Source of the DNA: Ensifer adhaerens
GTDB lineage: Bacteria > Pseudomonadota > Alphaproteobacteria > Rhizobiales > Rhizobiaceae
Reading direction: 5' to 3'
DNA: 64,000 bases
Assembly: GCF_001270265.1 (NCBI RefSeq)
Contig: NZ_LGAP01000003.1
Coordinates: 186,001 to 250,000 of the forward strand
The stretch's first letter is position 1. Every line of letters begins with the position of its first letter. Both the position numbers and the translations under genes were made by a program. Below the pieces are notes generated by a model. It did no database searches. It was not told the DNA's origin and saw nothing but the letters and a program-made list of their open reading frames with translations. Shown in pieces: positions 43,311 to 53,539 of this stretch.

Positions 43311-45968
43311 TCATTCCGCGGCAGCAGCAAGGCATCCATCGACGATCCCCCTGATCTCGGCGCGGCAGGAGCCGCAATTGGTTCCGGCATTGAGTGCCTG
43401 GCCGACCGCCTCGACCGTGCGGCAGCCGTTGCGCACGGCAGCAACGATCTGGTTGATCCCGACATTGAAGCAGGAGCAGACGGTTGCGCCCGGATCGGGC
43501 TTATCCGCTCCCGGCCGCCCAGCCACGAGCGCGAAGCGCAGGCGTAGATCCGAGTGCGAGACATCGAGCTGCTCGACCGCCCAGTTGCGGGCGACCGCGA
43601 CGGGCTCTGGTGCGAGATAAAGTGCCAGCAGAAGCCGATCACCGTCGAAGAAGGCAAGCCGGCGAAGGCCCGACGGCCCGTCCGCGTAACCGATCGGATC
43701 GATATCCCCAGGGAGGTCGAAGATGCGCCGGCACCAGGCGACCCAATCCTCAGGCATGGTGTCCGCCGCCAGTTCGAGCCGCCACCCTCCCCGCGCCTTG
43801 GCGAGCGCCCAATAGGTGCAATCGAGGCCTTGAGGCTTTGCGGCACTCACCGCAAAGCCATAGGTGGAGGCTTCGAAACGGCGGGCGGAAACAGCAACGT
43901 TCTTGGAAGCCGGCTGTCCCGAAACGGGATCGGTGATCGGCGGCACCAAGGCATCGATGCGCGCCTTGGCCGCGAACTGGTCGTTCCAGTGCATCGGTAC
44001 GAAGAGATTGCCGCGTGCCTGGCGTTCGGTAATCAGTGCCCGAACGATCGCCGCGCCATAGGGGCTTTCCAACACCACGAGATCGGCGGGCGATAGATCA
44101 AGCTCCATCGCATCGCGCGGATGGATCTCGACGAAGGGCTCGCCGATATGGGCCGACAGCCGCGCGCTCTTTCCGGTCCGGGTCATGGTGTGCCAGTGGT
44201 CGCGGACACGCCCGGTGTTGAGGGTGAAAGGGAAGGCATCGTTGACGCGATCGACAACGCGACTTGTGGTCGTGATGAAGCGCGCGCGCCCGTCCGGATG
44301 GTAGAAGCTGCCATCGGCGAAGAAGCGCGTCGTCGCGCTCGCCGCACCTCGCGGCTGCGGCCATTGGAACGGTATCAGCGCATCATAGCCGGCATTATCG
44401 ATCGAGGCATGGGCACCGATATCGAAATCGCGGCGACCGTCGTTTTCGAAGCCGGAAAGACCGGCATGTTCGGCAAAGATTTCGGACGCGGATGCATAGG
44501 CAAATGCGCCGGCAAAACCCATCCGGCGGCCGACTTCGGCAAGCTGCCACCAATCCGCGCGTGCGCCCTCAGGTGCCGACAGAAAACCACGCTGGCGCGA
44601 AATGCGGCGCTCGGAGTTGGTGACCGTGCCATCCTTTTCGCCCCAGCCGAAAGAAGGCAGCAGCACATGCGCATGACGCGTCGTATCGGTCTGCTTCAGG
44701 ACATCGGAGACGACGACGAAGGGACAGATCTTGAGCGCTGCCTCGACGGCATCGGCATCCGGCATCGACACCACCGGATTGGTCGCCATGATCCAGATCG
44801 CCTTGATGCGCCCGTCGGCAACGGCGCGAAACATGTCGACGGCCTTGAGGCCCGGCTTGGCGGCGAGCGACGGCGCGCCCCAGAAACGCCGGACCTGATC
44901 GCGGTGCCCGGCCTTTTCGATATCCATATGGGCGGCTAGCATATTGGCAAGGCCACCAACCTCGCGACCGCCCATGGCGTTGGGCTGGCCCGTCAGCGAG
45001 AACGGCCCCATGCCGGGACGACCGATGCGGCCGGTTACCAGATGGCAGTTGATGATGGCATTGACCTTGTCGGTACCGGCCACCGACTGGTTGACCCCCT
45101 GGCTATAGCAGGTGACGACCTTTTCCGTCGTTTCGAACAGCCGGAAGAAGGCAGCTATCTCCGCCGCCTCGAGCCCCGTCGCCTGCGCCAAAGCGGTCTC
45201 ATCCAGCGCACTTGCTGCGGCGAAGGCCTCGGCGAAGCCGCTGGTATGGGCGGAAATGTAGCCCTGATCGACGGCCGGGCTCGCAGCCAGGTGCGCGAAC
45301 AGGCCATTGAACAGCGCAACATCACCATCCGGTCGGATCGCCAGATGCAGATCGGCGATGTCGGCAGTCATTGTCCGGCGTGGATCGATGACAACGACCC
45401 GCATCTGCGGCCGTGCCACCTTGGCCGCAGCCAGGCGCTGGTAGAGAACCGGATGGCACCAGGCGAGGTTGGAGCCGGTCAGGATGACGAGATCCGCCAA
45501 CTCCAGATCCTCGTAGCAGCCGGGCACGGTATCGGCACCGAAGGCACGGCGGTGGCCGGCCACGGACGAGGACATGCACAGGCGCGAGTTCGTGTCGATG
45601 TTGGCCGAGCCGATGAAGCCCTTCATCAGCTTGTTGGCGACGTAGTAATCCTCGGTCAGCAACTGGCCGGAGACATAGAAGGCAACAGAATCCGACCCAT
45701 GTTCGGCGATCGTGCTTGAGAAACGCTCGGCAACATGATCGAGCGCCTCATCCCAATCCGCCCGTTCGCCGGCAATCTCGGGATAGAGCAGCCGTCCGTC
45801 GAGATCGAGTGTCTCTGCAAGCGCCGACCCCTTGGAGCAAAGCCGGCCGAAGTTGGCCGGATGATCCGGATCGCCTTTCACGCCGACGCCGCCGTCATCG
45901 CCAACCGTCGCGATCACGCCGCAACCGACACCGCAATAGGGACAGGTGGTTTTGACTTCGGTTGCCAT
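43311..45968 (-). CDS. narB: Assimilatory nitrate reductase catalytic subunit (molybdopterin)
   Basis: Reduces nitrate to nitrite in the cytoplasm using bis-MGD molybdenum. ATG at 45968 (MATEVKTTCPYCGVGCGVIA) gives 885 residues; earlier frame is a shadow of nirD. The N-terminal [4Fe-4S] ligands are CPYCGVGC and CSKG; the molybdenum cysteine lies in SRLCMSSSVAGH; TGSNLAWCHPVLYQR and the C-terminal MopB domain with PMHWNDQF follow. The last 60 residues form a BFD-like [2Fe-2S] domain (CSCFNVGINQIV, CGSCRAEI) as in NasA enzymes. It is two bases after nirD and overlaps the cysG region, in one operon from nrtA. Confidence 0.95.
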   Translation of the reverse strand: MATEVKTTCPYCGVGCGVIATVGDDGGVGVKGDPDHPANFGRLCSKGSALAETLDLDGRLLYPEIAGERADWDEALDHVAERFSSTIAEHGSDSVAFYVSGQLLTEDYYVANKLMKGFIGSANIDTNSRLCMSSSVAGHRRAFGADTVPGCYEDLELADLVILTGSNLAWCHPVLYQRLAAAKVARPQMRVVVIDPRRTMTADIADLHLAIRPDGDVALFNGLFAHLAASPAVDQGYISAHTSGFAEAFAAASALDETALAQATGLEAAEIAAFFRLFETTEKVVTCYSQGVNQSVAGTDKVNAIINCHLVTGRIGRPGMGPFSLTGQPNAMGGREVGGLANMLAAHMDIEKAGHRDQVRRFWGAPSLAAKPGLKAVDMFRAVADGRIKAIWIMATNPVVSMPDADAVEAALKICPFVVVSDVLKQTDTTRHAHVLLPSFGWGEKDGTVTNSERRISRQRGFLSAPEGARADWWQLAEVGRRMGFAGAFAYASASEIFAEHAGLSGFENDGRRDFDIGAHASIDNAGYDALIPFQWPQPRGAASATTRFFADGSFYHPDGRARFITTTSRVVDRVNDAFPFTLNTGRVRDHWHTMTRTGKSARLSAHIGEPFVEIHPRDAMELDLSPADLVVLESPYGAAIVRALITERQARGNLFVPMHWNDQFAAKARIDALVPPITDPVSGQPASKNVAVSARRFEASTYGFAVSAAKPQGLDCTYWALAKARGGWRLELAADTMPEDWVAWCRRIFDLPGDIDPIGYADGPSGLRRLAFFDGDRLLLALYLAPEPVAVARNWAVEQLDVSHSDLRLRFALVAGRPGADKPDPGATVCSCFNVGINQIVAAVRNGCRTVEAVGQALNAGTNCGSCRAEIRGIVDGCLAAAAE

Positions 45969-45970
45969 GA

Positions 45971-46309
45971 CTATTCCGCCGCGATCATCAGACTTTCGAG
46001 CGCGATAAAGAGCGCGCCGCCGTCGTTGCGCACCGGGATCGTGCGCACCGCCCCCTCGTCTGCGCCCAGCGCCTTGCCGGTTTCGAGTGAAATCACCCAG
46101 TTGTGCAGCGGGCAGGTCACGGCCGTGCCGTGCACGATGCCCTGTGACAGCGGCCCACCCTTGTGCGGGCAATGATCCTCGATGGCGAACACCTCGTTTT
46201 CGGCCGTGCGGAAGACGGCGATCTTGCCTTGAGGCGTTCGCACGCAGCGTGCGCCCCGGAGCGGAATGTCCGAAATGTCACCGATTGTGATCCAGTTCAT
46301 GTCCATCAT
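45971..46309 (-). CDS. nirD: Nitrite reductase small subunit (Rieske-type NirD)
   Basis: Small subunit of the NADH-dependent assimilatory nitrite reductase, 112 residues from the ATG at 46309 (MMDMNWITIGDISDIPLRGA) with GGAGTGAG upstream at the end of nirB. It keeps both Rieske ligand boxes: DHCPHKGGPLSQG and TCPLHNWVI, so it should carry a [2Fe-2S] cluster, unlike enterobacterial NirD. It lies between nirB (one-base gap) and narB (two-base gap). Confidence 0.93.
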   Translation of the reverse strand: MMDMNWITIGDISDIPLRGARCVRTPQGKIAVFRTAENEVFAIEDHCPHKGGPLSQGIVHGTAVTCPLHNWVISLETGKALGADEGAVRTIPVRNDGGALFIALESLMIAAE

Positions 46310-46310
46310 C

Positions 46311-48773
46311 TCACTCCGCTGCCTGGGAAAAACCGACCGTCGCCATCGGTCGGAACTCGTGCTTGTCCTTGCCGGAGACACGCTCCGACCAGGGATCGAC
46401 CTGGGCGAATTTCTGGCTGAAGACGAAGCGGTCGAAGAACGCCTTGCGCCGTTCGGCATCGTCCATGATCTGGCGGCGGATTTCCTCGAGGCCGACGCGC
46501 TTGGCCCATTTGTAGATCCGCTCGAGATAACGGGCCTGCTCGCGGTACATCTGCGTCAGCGCGACGATATGTTCGAGCGCCTCGTCCTCGGTCCTGACCA
46601 AACCGAGAATTTCGGTGCCCTTGATGTCGAGCCCGGCGGCACCGGCGAAGTGGATCTCGAAACCGCTGTCGACGCAGATCACGCCGATATCCTTGCAGGT
46701 GGCCTCGGCGCAGTTTCTGGGACAGCCGGAGACCGCCATCTTCAGCTTGGCGGGCGTCCAGGATCCCCACATGAATTTTTCGATGCGGATGCCGAGACCG
46801 GTCGAATCCTGGGTGCCGAACCGGCACCAGTCGGAACCGACGCAGGTCTTCACCGTGCGCAGACCCTTGGCATAGGCCTGGCCCGACACGAAGCCGGCCT
46901 TGCCGAGATCGGCCCAGACAGCGGGCAGGTCTTCCTTCTCGATGCCGAGCAGATCGATGCGCTGGCCGCCCGTAACCTTGACCATCGGGATTTCGAACTT
47001 GTCGACCACGTCGGCGATCGCGCGCAATTCCCCAGAGTTGGTGACGCCACCCCACATGCGCGGGACGACGGAATAGGTACCGTCCTTCTGGATATTGGCG
47101 TGCACACGCTCGTTGATGAAGCGCGACTGGTAGTCGTCGGCATATTCATCCGGCCAATCGCAAACGAGATAGTAGTTGAGCGCCGGGCGGCACTTGGCGC
47201 AGCCGCAGGATGTCTTCCACTCCAGTTCCTGCATGACGGCAGGAATAGTCTTCAGGCCCTTGGTCTTGATCAGGCGACGAACATCGTCATGGCCGAGTTC
47301 GGTGCAGGTGCACATCGGCTGGACGGCGGCGGGATTGTAGGCATCGCCGAGCGTCAGCGACATCACCTGCTCGACGAGCCCGGTGCAGGAGCCGCACGAG
47401 GCAGACGCCTTCGTGTGTGCCCTGACGTCATCAAGCGAAGAGAGCCCCTTGCCCTTGATCGTCGCGACGATCTTGCCCTTGCATACGCCGTTGCAACCGC
47501 AGATTTCCGCATCATCCGGCAAGGCTGCAACGGCCGCCGTAGGGTCCAGCGGGGACCCTCCCTGATAGGCCTGGCCGAAAATGAGCGTTTCGCGCATTTC
47601 CGAGATATCGGTGGCTTTCTTCTTCAGATCGTTGAACCACGCGCCGTCGGCGGTTTCGCCGTAAAGCACGGTGCCGATGATGCGGTTGTCCTTCAGGACA
47701 AGGCGTTTGTAGACACCGCCGGCTGCATCGCGCAGCACGATCTCCTCGCGGTCATCGCCTTCGGCAAAATCACCGAGCGAGAAGAGGTTGATGCCGGTCA
47801 CCTTGAGCTTCGTCGGCGTGTCGGAATGGACGAAGGCGGGCGTATGATCGCCGGCCAGGTGCGAAGCGGCGATGCGGGCCATTTCGTAGAGCGGTGCGAC
47901 GAGGCCGTAGACCATGCCGCCGACCTCGGCGCATTCGCCAAGCGCCAGGATATCTCCATCGGAGGTCTGCATGCCGGCATCGACGACGATGCCACGATTG
48001 ACCGCAAGACCGGCTTCCTTGGCTATGCCCGCATTCGGCCGGATGCCGACTGCCATAACCACCAGCGTTGCCGGAATGATTGTGCCGTTATCGAGTTCGA
48101 TGCCCTCGACCTTGCCATTACCGATGATGGCTTTCGTGTTGGCCTTGCAGATGACCTTGATGCCACGCTCCTCGACGGCTTTCTGCAGCAGATAACCGGC
48201 CGCCGGATCGAGCTGGCGCTCCATCAGCGTCGGCATCACGTGCAGCACGGTCACATCCATGCCGCGCGAAGCAAGGCCGGCGGCCGCTTCAAGCCCGAGC
48301 AGGCCGCCGCCGATGACGACAGCCTTTTCGCGCGACTGGGCGGCAAGCAGCATGGCGTTGACATCGTCGAGGTCGCGGTAGGTGATGACGCCGGGCAGAT
48401 CCTTACCGGGAACGGGGATAATGAAGGGTACGGAGCCGGTAGCGATGACGAGCTTGTCATAGCTTTCGGTGACGCCATGATCTGAGGTGACGGTCTTCTT
48501 GGCGCGGTCGATCGAAACGACCTTGTGGCCCTTGTAGAGCGTGATGCCGTGCTTGATGTACCAACCGTCACCGTGGATGATGATCTGCTCGTAGTCCTTT
48601 TCGCCTGATAGCACCGGCGAGAGCATGATGCGGTCGTAGTTGACGCGCGGTTCGGCGTTGAAGATCGTGACCTGATATTGTCCGGGAGCCTGTTCGAACA
48701 GATGCTCCAACATGCGGCCCGGCGCCATACCGTTGCCGACGATGACGAGTTTTTCGGGGGTTTGATGAGCCAT
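46311..48773 (-). CDS. nirB: Assimilatory nitrite reductase (NAD(P)H) large subunit
   Basis: Six-electron reduction of nitrite to ammonium with FAD, iron-sulphur clusters and siroheme. The ATG at 48773 (MAHQTPEKLVIVGNGMAPGR) gives 820 residues. Order: FAD/NAD-binding pyridine nucleotide oxidoreductase (VIGGGLLGLEAAAGL near residue 150), BFD-like [2Fe-2S] domain (CGCNGVCKG and CGSCTGLVEQV), a second CxC segment, then two siroheme-reductase domains with the shared [4Fe-4S]-siroheme cysteines TCVGSDWCRFG and SGCPRNCAEATCKD. Five bases separate it from nrtC. It depends on siroheme, which the truncated cysG downstream may no longer complete. Confidence 0.96.
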   Translation of the reverse strand: MAHQTPEKLVIVGNGMAPGRMLEHLFEQAPGQYQVTIFNAEPRVNYDRIMLSPVLSGEKDYEQIIIHGDGWYIKHGITLYKGHKVVSIDRAKKTVTSDHGVTESYDKLVIATGSVPFIIPVPGKDLPGVITYRDLDDVNAMLLAAQSREKAVVIGGGLLGLEAAAGLASRGMDVTVLHVMPTLMERQLDPAAGYLLQKAVEERGIKVICKANTKAIIGNGKVEGIELDNGTIIPATLVVMAVGIRPNAGIAKEAGLAVNRGIVVDAGMQTSDGDILALGECAEVGGMVYGLVAPLYEMARIAASHLAGDHTPAFVHSDTPTKLKVTGINLFSLGDFAEGDDREEIVLRDAAGGVYKRLVLKDNRIIGTVLYGETADGAWFNDLKKKATDISEMRETLIFGQAYQGGSPLDPTAAVAALPDDAEICGCNGVCKGKIVATIKGKGLSSLDDVRAHTKASASCGSCTGLVEQVMSLTLGDAYNPAAVQPMCTCTELGHDDVRRLIKTKGLKTIPAVMQELEWKTSCGCAKCRPALNYYLVCDWPDEYADDYQSRFINERVHANIQKDGTYSVVPRMWGGVTNSGELRAIADVVDKFEIPMVKVTGGQRIDLLGIEKEDLPAVWADLGKAGFVSGQAYAKGLRTVKTCVGSDWCRFGTQDSTGLGIRIEKFMWGSWTPAKLKMAVSGCPRNCAEATCKDIGVICVDSGFEIHFAGAAGLDIKGTEILGLVRTEDEALEHIVALTQMYREQARYLERIYKWAKRVGLEEIRRQIMDDAERRKAFFDRFVFSQKFAQVDPWSERVSGKDKHEFRPMATVGFSQAAE

Positions 48774-48778
48774 GGGGA

Positions 48779-49579
<801 letters not shown>

Positions 49580-49593
49580 GGTCTTTGCCTTTC

Positions 49594-50487
49594 TCACGCG
49601 GTTGCCGTGCCGCGCGTGACGACGCGGCCGATGAGGGCGATGAGACGATCGAGGAGGAAGCCGACGATGCCGACGTAGATCAGCGCAACGATGATGTCGC
49701 TGATCAACGAGGAGTTCCATGCATCCCAGATGAAGAAGCCGATGCCGACGCCACCGATCAGCATCTCGGCGGCAACGATGGCGAGCCACGAAAGGCCGAT
49801 GCCGATGCGAAGGCCGGTGAAGATGTAAGGAGCCGCCGCCGGCAACATGATCTTGCCGAAATATTCGAAGGCGTTGAGCCGCAGCACCTTGGCGACGTTC
49901 TGATAATCCTGCGGAATATTGCGGATGCCGACGGCCGTGTTGATGATGATCGGCCAGATCGCGGTGATGAAGATCACGAAGATCGCCGAGGGGGTGCCAT
50001 CCTGGAAGGCGGCAAGCGACAGCGGCAACCAGGCGAGTGGCGGTACCGTGCGCAGCACCTGGAAGATCGGATCGAGCCCGCGCATGGCAAGCGCGCTCTG
50101 GCCAACGAGCGCGCCGAGCGCGATACCGACGACGGCCGCCAGCGCATAACCAATCGCAACACGCTGCAGGCTGGCCGAGATATGCCAGAACAGCCCCTGA
50201 TCGACGCCTTGTCCGACATAGAACGGGTGCGCAATGAGCTCCCAGCTTTCTTCGAGAACGCGTGTCGGCGCCGGCAAGCTCGAGTCGGGCGCCGAACAGA
50301 TCACCTGCCAGGCAACCAGGATGAAGCTCAGGGTGACCAAGAGCGGCACGAGGTTGGTCAAAGCCGTCATGAGTGCCGCCGGCAGCCGGCGGCTGGCGCC
50401 GGGCCTGGCGGTACGACTAAAGGCGATGACACGGGCCGCGTGCGGTGGGGCAGCATCCTGCGGAAGCTTGAGATTGGTGACGGACAT
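49594..50487 (-). CDS. nrtB: Nitrate ABC transporter permease
   Basis: Inner-membrane permease of 297 residues in the NrtB/SsuC group. It has a cytoplasmic N-terminus of about 40 residues, then LVPLLVTLSFILVAWQVI as first helix and about six membrane segments. The EAA loop is NVAKVLRLNAFEYFGKIMLP. TAIWPIIINTAVGIRNIPQD and GLRIGIGLSWLAIVAAEML are characteristic of nitrate permeases. TTAGGAG precedes the ATG. nrtC follows after 14 bases and nrtA precedes by 59 bases. Confidence 0.94.
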   Translation of the reverse strand: MSVTNLKLPQDAAPPHAARVIAFSRTARPGASRRLPAALMTALTNLVPLLVTLSFILVAWQVICSAPDSSLPAPTRVLEESWELIAHPFYVGQGVDQGLFWHISASLQRVAIGYALAAVVGIALGALVGQSALAMRGLDPIFQVLRTVPPLAWLPLSLAAFQDGTPSAIFVIFITAIWPIIINTAVGIRNIPQDYQNVAKVLRLNAFEYFGKIMLPAAAPYIFTGLRIGIGLSWLAIVAAEMLIGGVGIGFFIWDAWNSSLISDIIVALIYVGIVGFLLDRLIALIGRVVTRGTATA

Positions 50488-50546
50488 ACCGTTCTCCTAA
50501 AGGTTCAAGTCGAGCGGCGGCGGGATTCGGCCGCCGCCACGAAGGC

Positions 50547-51839
50547 TCAGGCGACGCGCGAGATGCTCAGGCTCTTGAGGTAAGCCTGCGGATCTGCCGG
50601 GTCGAACACCTTGCCGTCGAAGAATTTTTCGATGCCGCGCGAGGTCGAGGAGGGGATGTCGGAGACGCCGAGCTCCTTGGCCGCCTCACGCCAGATATCC
50701 TCGCGATTGACCTTGGCAACGAGCGCCTTGACGTCGGTGTCGGGAGCAAACTTGCCCCAGCGGATGTTCTCCGTCAGGAACCAGCTGTCATGGCTCTGGA
50801 AGGGATAGGAGGCGTGGTCGCGCCAGAACTTCATGAAATGCGGGCTGGCCTCGACGACCTTGCCGTTGCCATAGTCGTATTCGCCCTTCAGCCGGTCGAC
50901 GATGTCCTTCGGCGGTACGTTGAACCAGCTGCGCTTGCCGACGATCTTCGCCAACTCTTCCTTGTTGGCCATGTCGTCGCACCATTGCGCCGCTTCCTGG
51001 ATGGCCATGGTGAGCGCCTTGGCGGCGCGCGGGTTTTTCTCCACCCAGTCGGCGCGCATTGCGAAGGATTTTTCCGGATGTTCGTTCCAGATTTCGGCGG
51101 TGTTGACGGCGGTGTAGCCGATCTTCTGGTTGACGAGCTGCTCGTTCCAGGGCTCGCCGACGCAGAAACAGTCCATGGTGCCGACCTTCATATTGGCGAC
51201 CATCTGCGGCGGCGGAACAACAATCGTCTCGACGTCCGAGTCCGGATCAATGCCGCCCGCAGCAAGCCAGTAACGCAGCCAGAGGTCGTGTGTGCCACCG
51301 GGGAAGGTCATCGCCACCTTGGCAGCCGCGCCTTCCGCCTTCTTCTTCGCAAAGGCCTCCTTCAACGCGGAAGCATCGAGCCCGACTTTCAGATCGGCAT
51401 AGGCGCCACCGACCGAGATCGCCTGCGCATCGAGATTGAGGCGGGCGAGGATCGCCATCGGCAGCGGCTGGTTGTTCTGCGTCACCTTGCCGGTCGAGAT
51501 CAGGTAGGGCATCGGCGTGAGAATATGGGCGCCATCGATGCCGGCACCGGCCGAACCGAGCACAAGGTTGTCGCGCGTCGTGCCCCAGGAAGCCTGCTTG
51601 ACCACATCGACTTCGGTCATGCCGTACTTGTCGAACAGGCCCTTCTCCTTGGCGACGATCAGCGGTGCGGAATCGGTGAGCGCGATAAAGCCGAGCACGG
51701 CCTTGGTCGTTTCCGGACCCGCAGCCTGAGCGAAGGCGCCGGAGGGGAATGCCGTCTTGACCGCACCGAACAGGGCGGCCGTGGCCGTGGTCTTCAGCAG
51801 GCTGCGGCGGGTCAGGCCGCCGGTCGAAAACTTGGTCAT
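50547..51839 (-). CDS. nrtA: Nitrate ABC transporter substrate-binding protein (Tat-exported)
   Basis: Binds nitrate in the periplasm; 430 residues from the ATG at 51839 (MTKFSTGGLTRRSLLKTTAT) with AGAGGA upstream. The twin-arginine TRRSLLKTTATAALFGA shows export by Tat. The NrtA/CmpA fold follows (ALTDSAPLIVAKEKGLFDKY, IDGAHILTPMPYLISTGKV, PGGTHDLWLRYWLAAGGIDP). The loop TMDCFCVGEPWNEQLVNQKI is strongly conserved among nitrate binders. It shares this fold with NasS encoded upstream. The 352-base leader before it contains hairpins and a T-run and is the probable site of NasT control. Confidence 0.95.
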   Translation of the reverse strand: MTKFSTGGLTRRSLLKTTATAALFGAVKTAFPSGAFAQAAGPETTKAVLGFIALTDSAPLIVAKEKGLFDKYGMTEVDVVKQASWGTTRDNLVLGSAGAGIDGAHILTPMPYLISTGKVTQNNQPLPMAILARLNLDAQAISVGGAYADLKVGLDASALKEAFAKKKAEGAAAKVAMTFPGGTHDLWLRYWLAAGGIDPDSDVETIVVPPPQMVANMKVGTMDCFCVGEPWNEQLVNQKIGYTAVNTAEIWNEHPEKSFAMRADWVEKNPRAAKALTMAIQEAAQWCDDMANKEELAKIVGKRSWFNVPPKDIVDRLKGEYDYGNGKVVEASPHFMKFWRDHASYPFQSHDSWFLTENIRWGKFAPDTDVKALVAKVNREDIWREAAKELGVSDIPSSTSRGIEKFFDGKVFDPADPQAYLKSLSISRVA

Positions 51840-51878
51840 GCGCAGGTTCCTCTGCTGCTGCCGGGCAAAGCCGGACAT

Positions 51879-51904
51879 AAAAAAACGCCGCTTGGTGCTT
51901 GCGT
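51879..51904 (-). terminator. Leader terminator upstream of nrtA
   Basis: On the minus strand an imperfect hairpin ACGC-AA-GC-ACCAA-GC-G-GCGT (51904-51886) is followed by seven T residues (51885-51879), 40 bases before the nrtA ATG. This is the expected attenuator of a NasT-type antitermination leader. Confidence 0.55.
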
Positions 51905-52020
51905 CCGGGATCAGGAGGAATCCGCGGGAAACAAAAACCTTGCGACGTCAGTGTCTCTGGCAAACGCGATCTGGCGTTTGAACTCACTTCAATCGCCGTT
52001 GACCGAAGCAATTTCTTAGA
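51905..52020 (-). promoter_or_regulatory. nrtA leader RNA with alternative hairpins (candidate NasT target)
   Basis: Two mutually exclusive stems overlap. GGCG-A-TTGAA-GTGAG-TTCAA-A-CGCC spans 51997-51973 and CAAACGC-CAGATC-GCGTTTG spans 51980-51961, a perfect 7-base stem with a six-base loop. ANTAR proteins bind paired hexaloop hairpins next to a terminator, which is the layout here. The loop lacks the usual A at position 1 and G at position 4, so the exact target remains open. The rest of the 352 bases between nasS and nrtA (52021-52191) is AT-rich and holds no gene. Confidence 0.45.
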
Positions 52021-52191
52021 AGCAAGGGCCGTGCCAGTTTCAGAGGAATAGCTTTAATATATTGAAATCAAAGGATAAAAATACATCTTGATAAAGTCGC
52101 CTAGAAAAATGGCTATTATAGAATCTGCTGAATTATTGTGCGCCGCACACAAGTGGCCTGGCGACTCTGCCCAAACAAGCGGCCGACGCCT

Positions 52192-53487
52192 TCAGTTGTC
52201 GGCGTCAAAAGCGGCTACGCCGCCCTTCGCACGCACGGGAAACGCCTCGACATAGGCCTCGATGGCGGCAGGGTCGAAAACATGCCCGTCCACGAAACGA
52301 TCGTCGGCAGATGCGCCCTCGATCCTGACATCAGCACCCACTGGCGCCACGCCATTCCCGAGCGCGAGCCGATAGAGGTCCGGGCGATAGGCCGAAGCCA
52401 CCGCCGTCATCCCGTCCGGGTTGAGGCCAACCTGCCCCCAGCGCGCCATCTGGCTGTAGATCCACAGTGCATGGCTCGGTCGGGGATAGTTGGCGAAACG
52501 GCGATGGAAGACAAAATAATCGTCGATGACCCGGCGCTGTCCGTGAGCGTCGATGGTGAACTCGCCGGAAAGCACGCGGCGGATGATCTCGACCGGGGCG
52601 CCGACATAACGCTGGTCGGCGAGTGCGTCGGACAGGGCACCGCGGTTCTGCGGATCGTCGCACCACTGCGCGGCGGCATCCAACGCCACGATCAATCGTG
52701 AAACGGTTTCCGGATTGGCCTCGGCCCATTCAGGGCGCATGCCGACGACCTTTTCGGGCGCCGACGGCCAGATATCCTGCTTGGCGGCCACGATACGCCC
52801 GACGCCGCGCTCGGATGCAACCATGTTCCAGGGCGCACCGACGCAGAAACCATCGATCGCGCCGGCGGCCAGCGCGTCGGAGGTCATCGGGGGCGGCACC
52901 ACCACAAGCTTGACGTCGCGGTCGGGATCGATGCCGCCAGCCGCCAGCCAATAGCGGAATTCGTAATTATGCGAGGAGAAGGGGTAGGTCACGCCCAAGG
53001 TCGGCGGCCCTTCGCCGTGTGCCGTCATGCGTCGAAGCACGGCAGCAAGCGCTCGGGCGTTGGCAAGCGCGTCCTCAGCGCCCCCGAGCGCCTCTTCCTC
53101 GGCCATGCGGGCATAGAGCCGGTTGGACAGCGTGATGGCGTTGCCGCCGCGCCCGAGCGAGAAGGGTGTAATTGCAGGCGAAGGGTTGGAGCCGAGACCG
53201 AGCATCGCCGCAACGGGCATGGGCGCGAGCATATGGGCAATATCGAACTGCCGGAAAGCCAACCGATCGCGAACATTGGCCCAGGATACATCCTTGACCA
53301 GATCGAGTGTCAGGCCTTCTTTGCGAGCAAAGCCGAACTCGCAAGCGGCAATCAGCACCGATGCGTCCACCAGTGGGATAAAGCCGGCGCGCAGCGTGCG
53401 GGCATCCTCGCTGCGCAGCTGTTGCGGCGCCGGCAAGCCGTCGCCGGTCGAAGCCTGGCCGCTGCCGATATCGCCGAAATTGGCCAT
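52192..53487 (-). CDS. nasS: NasS, nitrate/nitrite sensor and NasT inhibitor
   Basis: Cytoplasmic relative of NrtA that binds NasT and releases it when nitrate or nitrite is present. The 431-residue protein starts at the ATG at 53487 (MANFGDIGSGQASTGDGLPA) and has no signal peptide, which separates it from transport binding proteins. Shared fold marks: AGFIPLVDASVLIAACEFGF, FDIAHMLAPMPVAAMLG, YWLAAGGIDPDRDVKLVVVP, GAIDGFCVGAPWNMVASERG. It follows nasT by 52 bases in the same direction and precedes the nrt operon, as in other NasTS systems. Confidence 0.93.
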   Translation of the reverse strand: MANFGDIGSGQASTGDGLPAPQQLRSEDARTLRAGFIPLVDASVLIAACEFGFARKEGLTLDLVKDVSWANVRDRLAFRQFDIAHMLAPMPVAAMLGLGSNPSPAITPFSLGRGGNAITLSNRLYARMAEEEALGGAEDALANARALAAVLRRMTAHGEGPPTLGVTYPFSSHNYEFRYWLAAGGIDPDRDVKLVVVPPPMTSDALAAGAIDGFCVGAPWNMVASERGVGRIVAAKQDIWPSAPEKVVGMRPEWAEANPETVSRLIVALDAAAQWCDDPQNRGALSDALADQRYVGAPVEIIRRVLSGEFTIDAHGQRRVIDDYFVFHRRFANYPRPSHALWIYSQMARWGQVGLNPDGMTAVASAYRPDLYRLALGNGVAPVGADVRIEGASADDRFVDGHVFDPAAIEAYVEAFPVRAKGGVAAFDADN

Positions 53488-53539
53488 GATGTTCACTCCG
53501 CTCACTCCTTGCGACAAGGCCGATGCACCGCGCGCGCCA

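Noticed and set aside
46266-48485. 739-codon plus-strand frame opposite nirB
   Set aside because: Antisense shadow of a well-supported nirB; composition is low in hydrophobic patterning and rich in Asp/Arg/His.
51961-51997. Canonical ANTAR hexaloop pair
   Set aside because: The stems fit, but the loop does not show A at position 1 and G at position 4, so it is listed only as a candidate leader.
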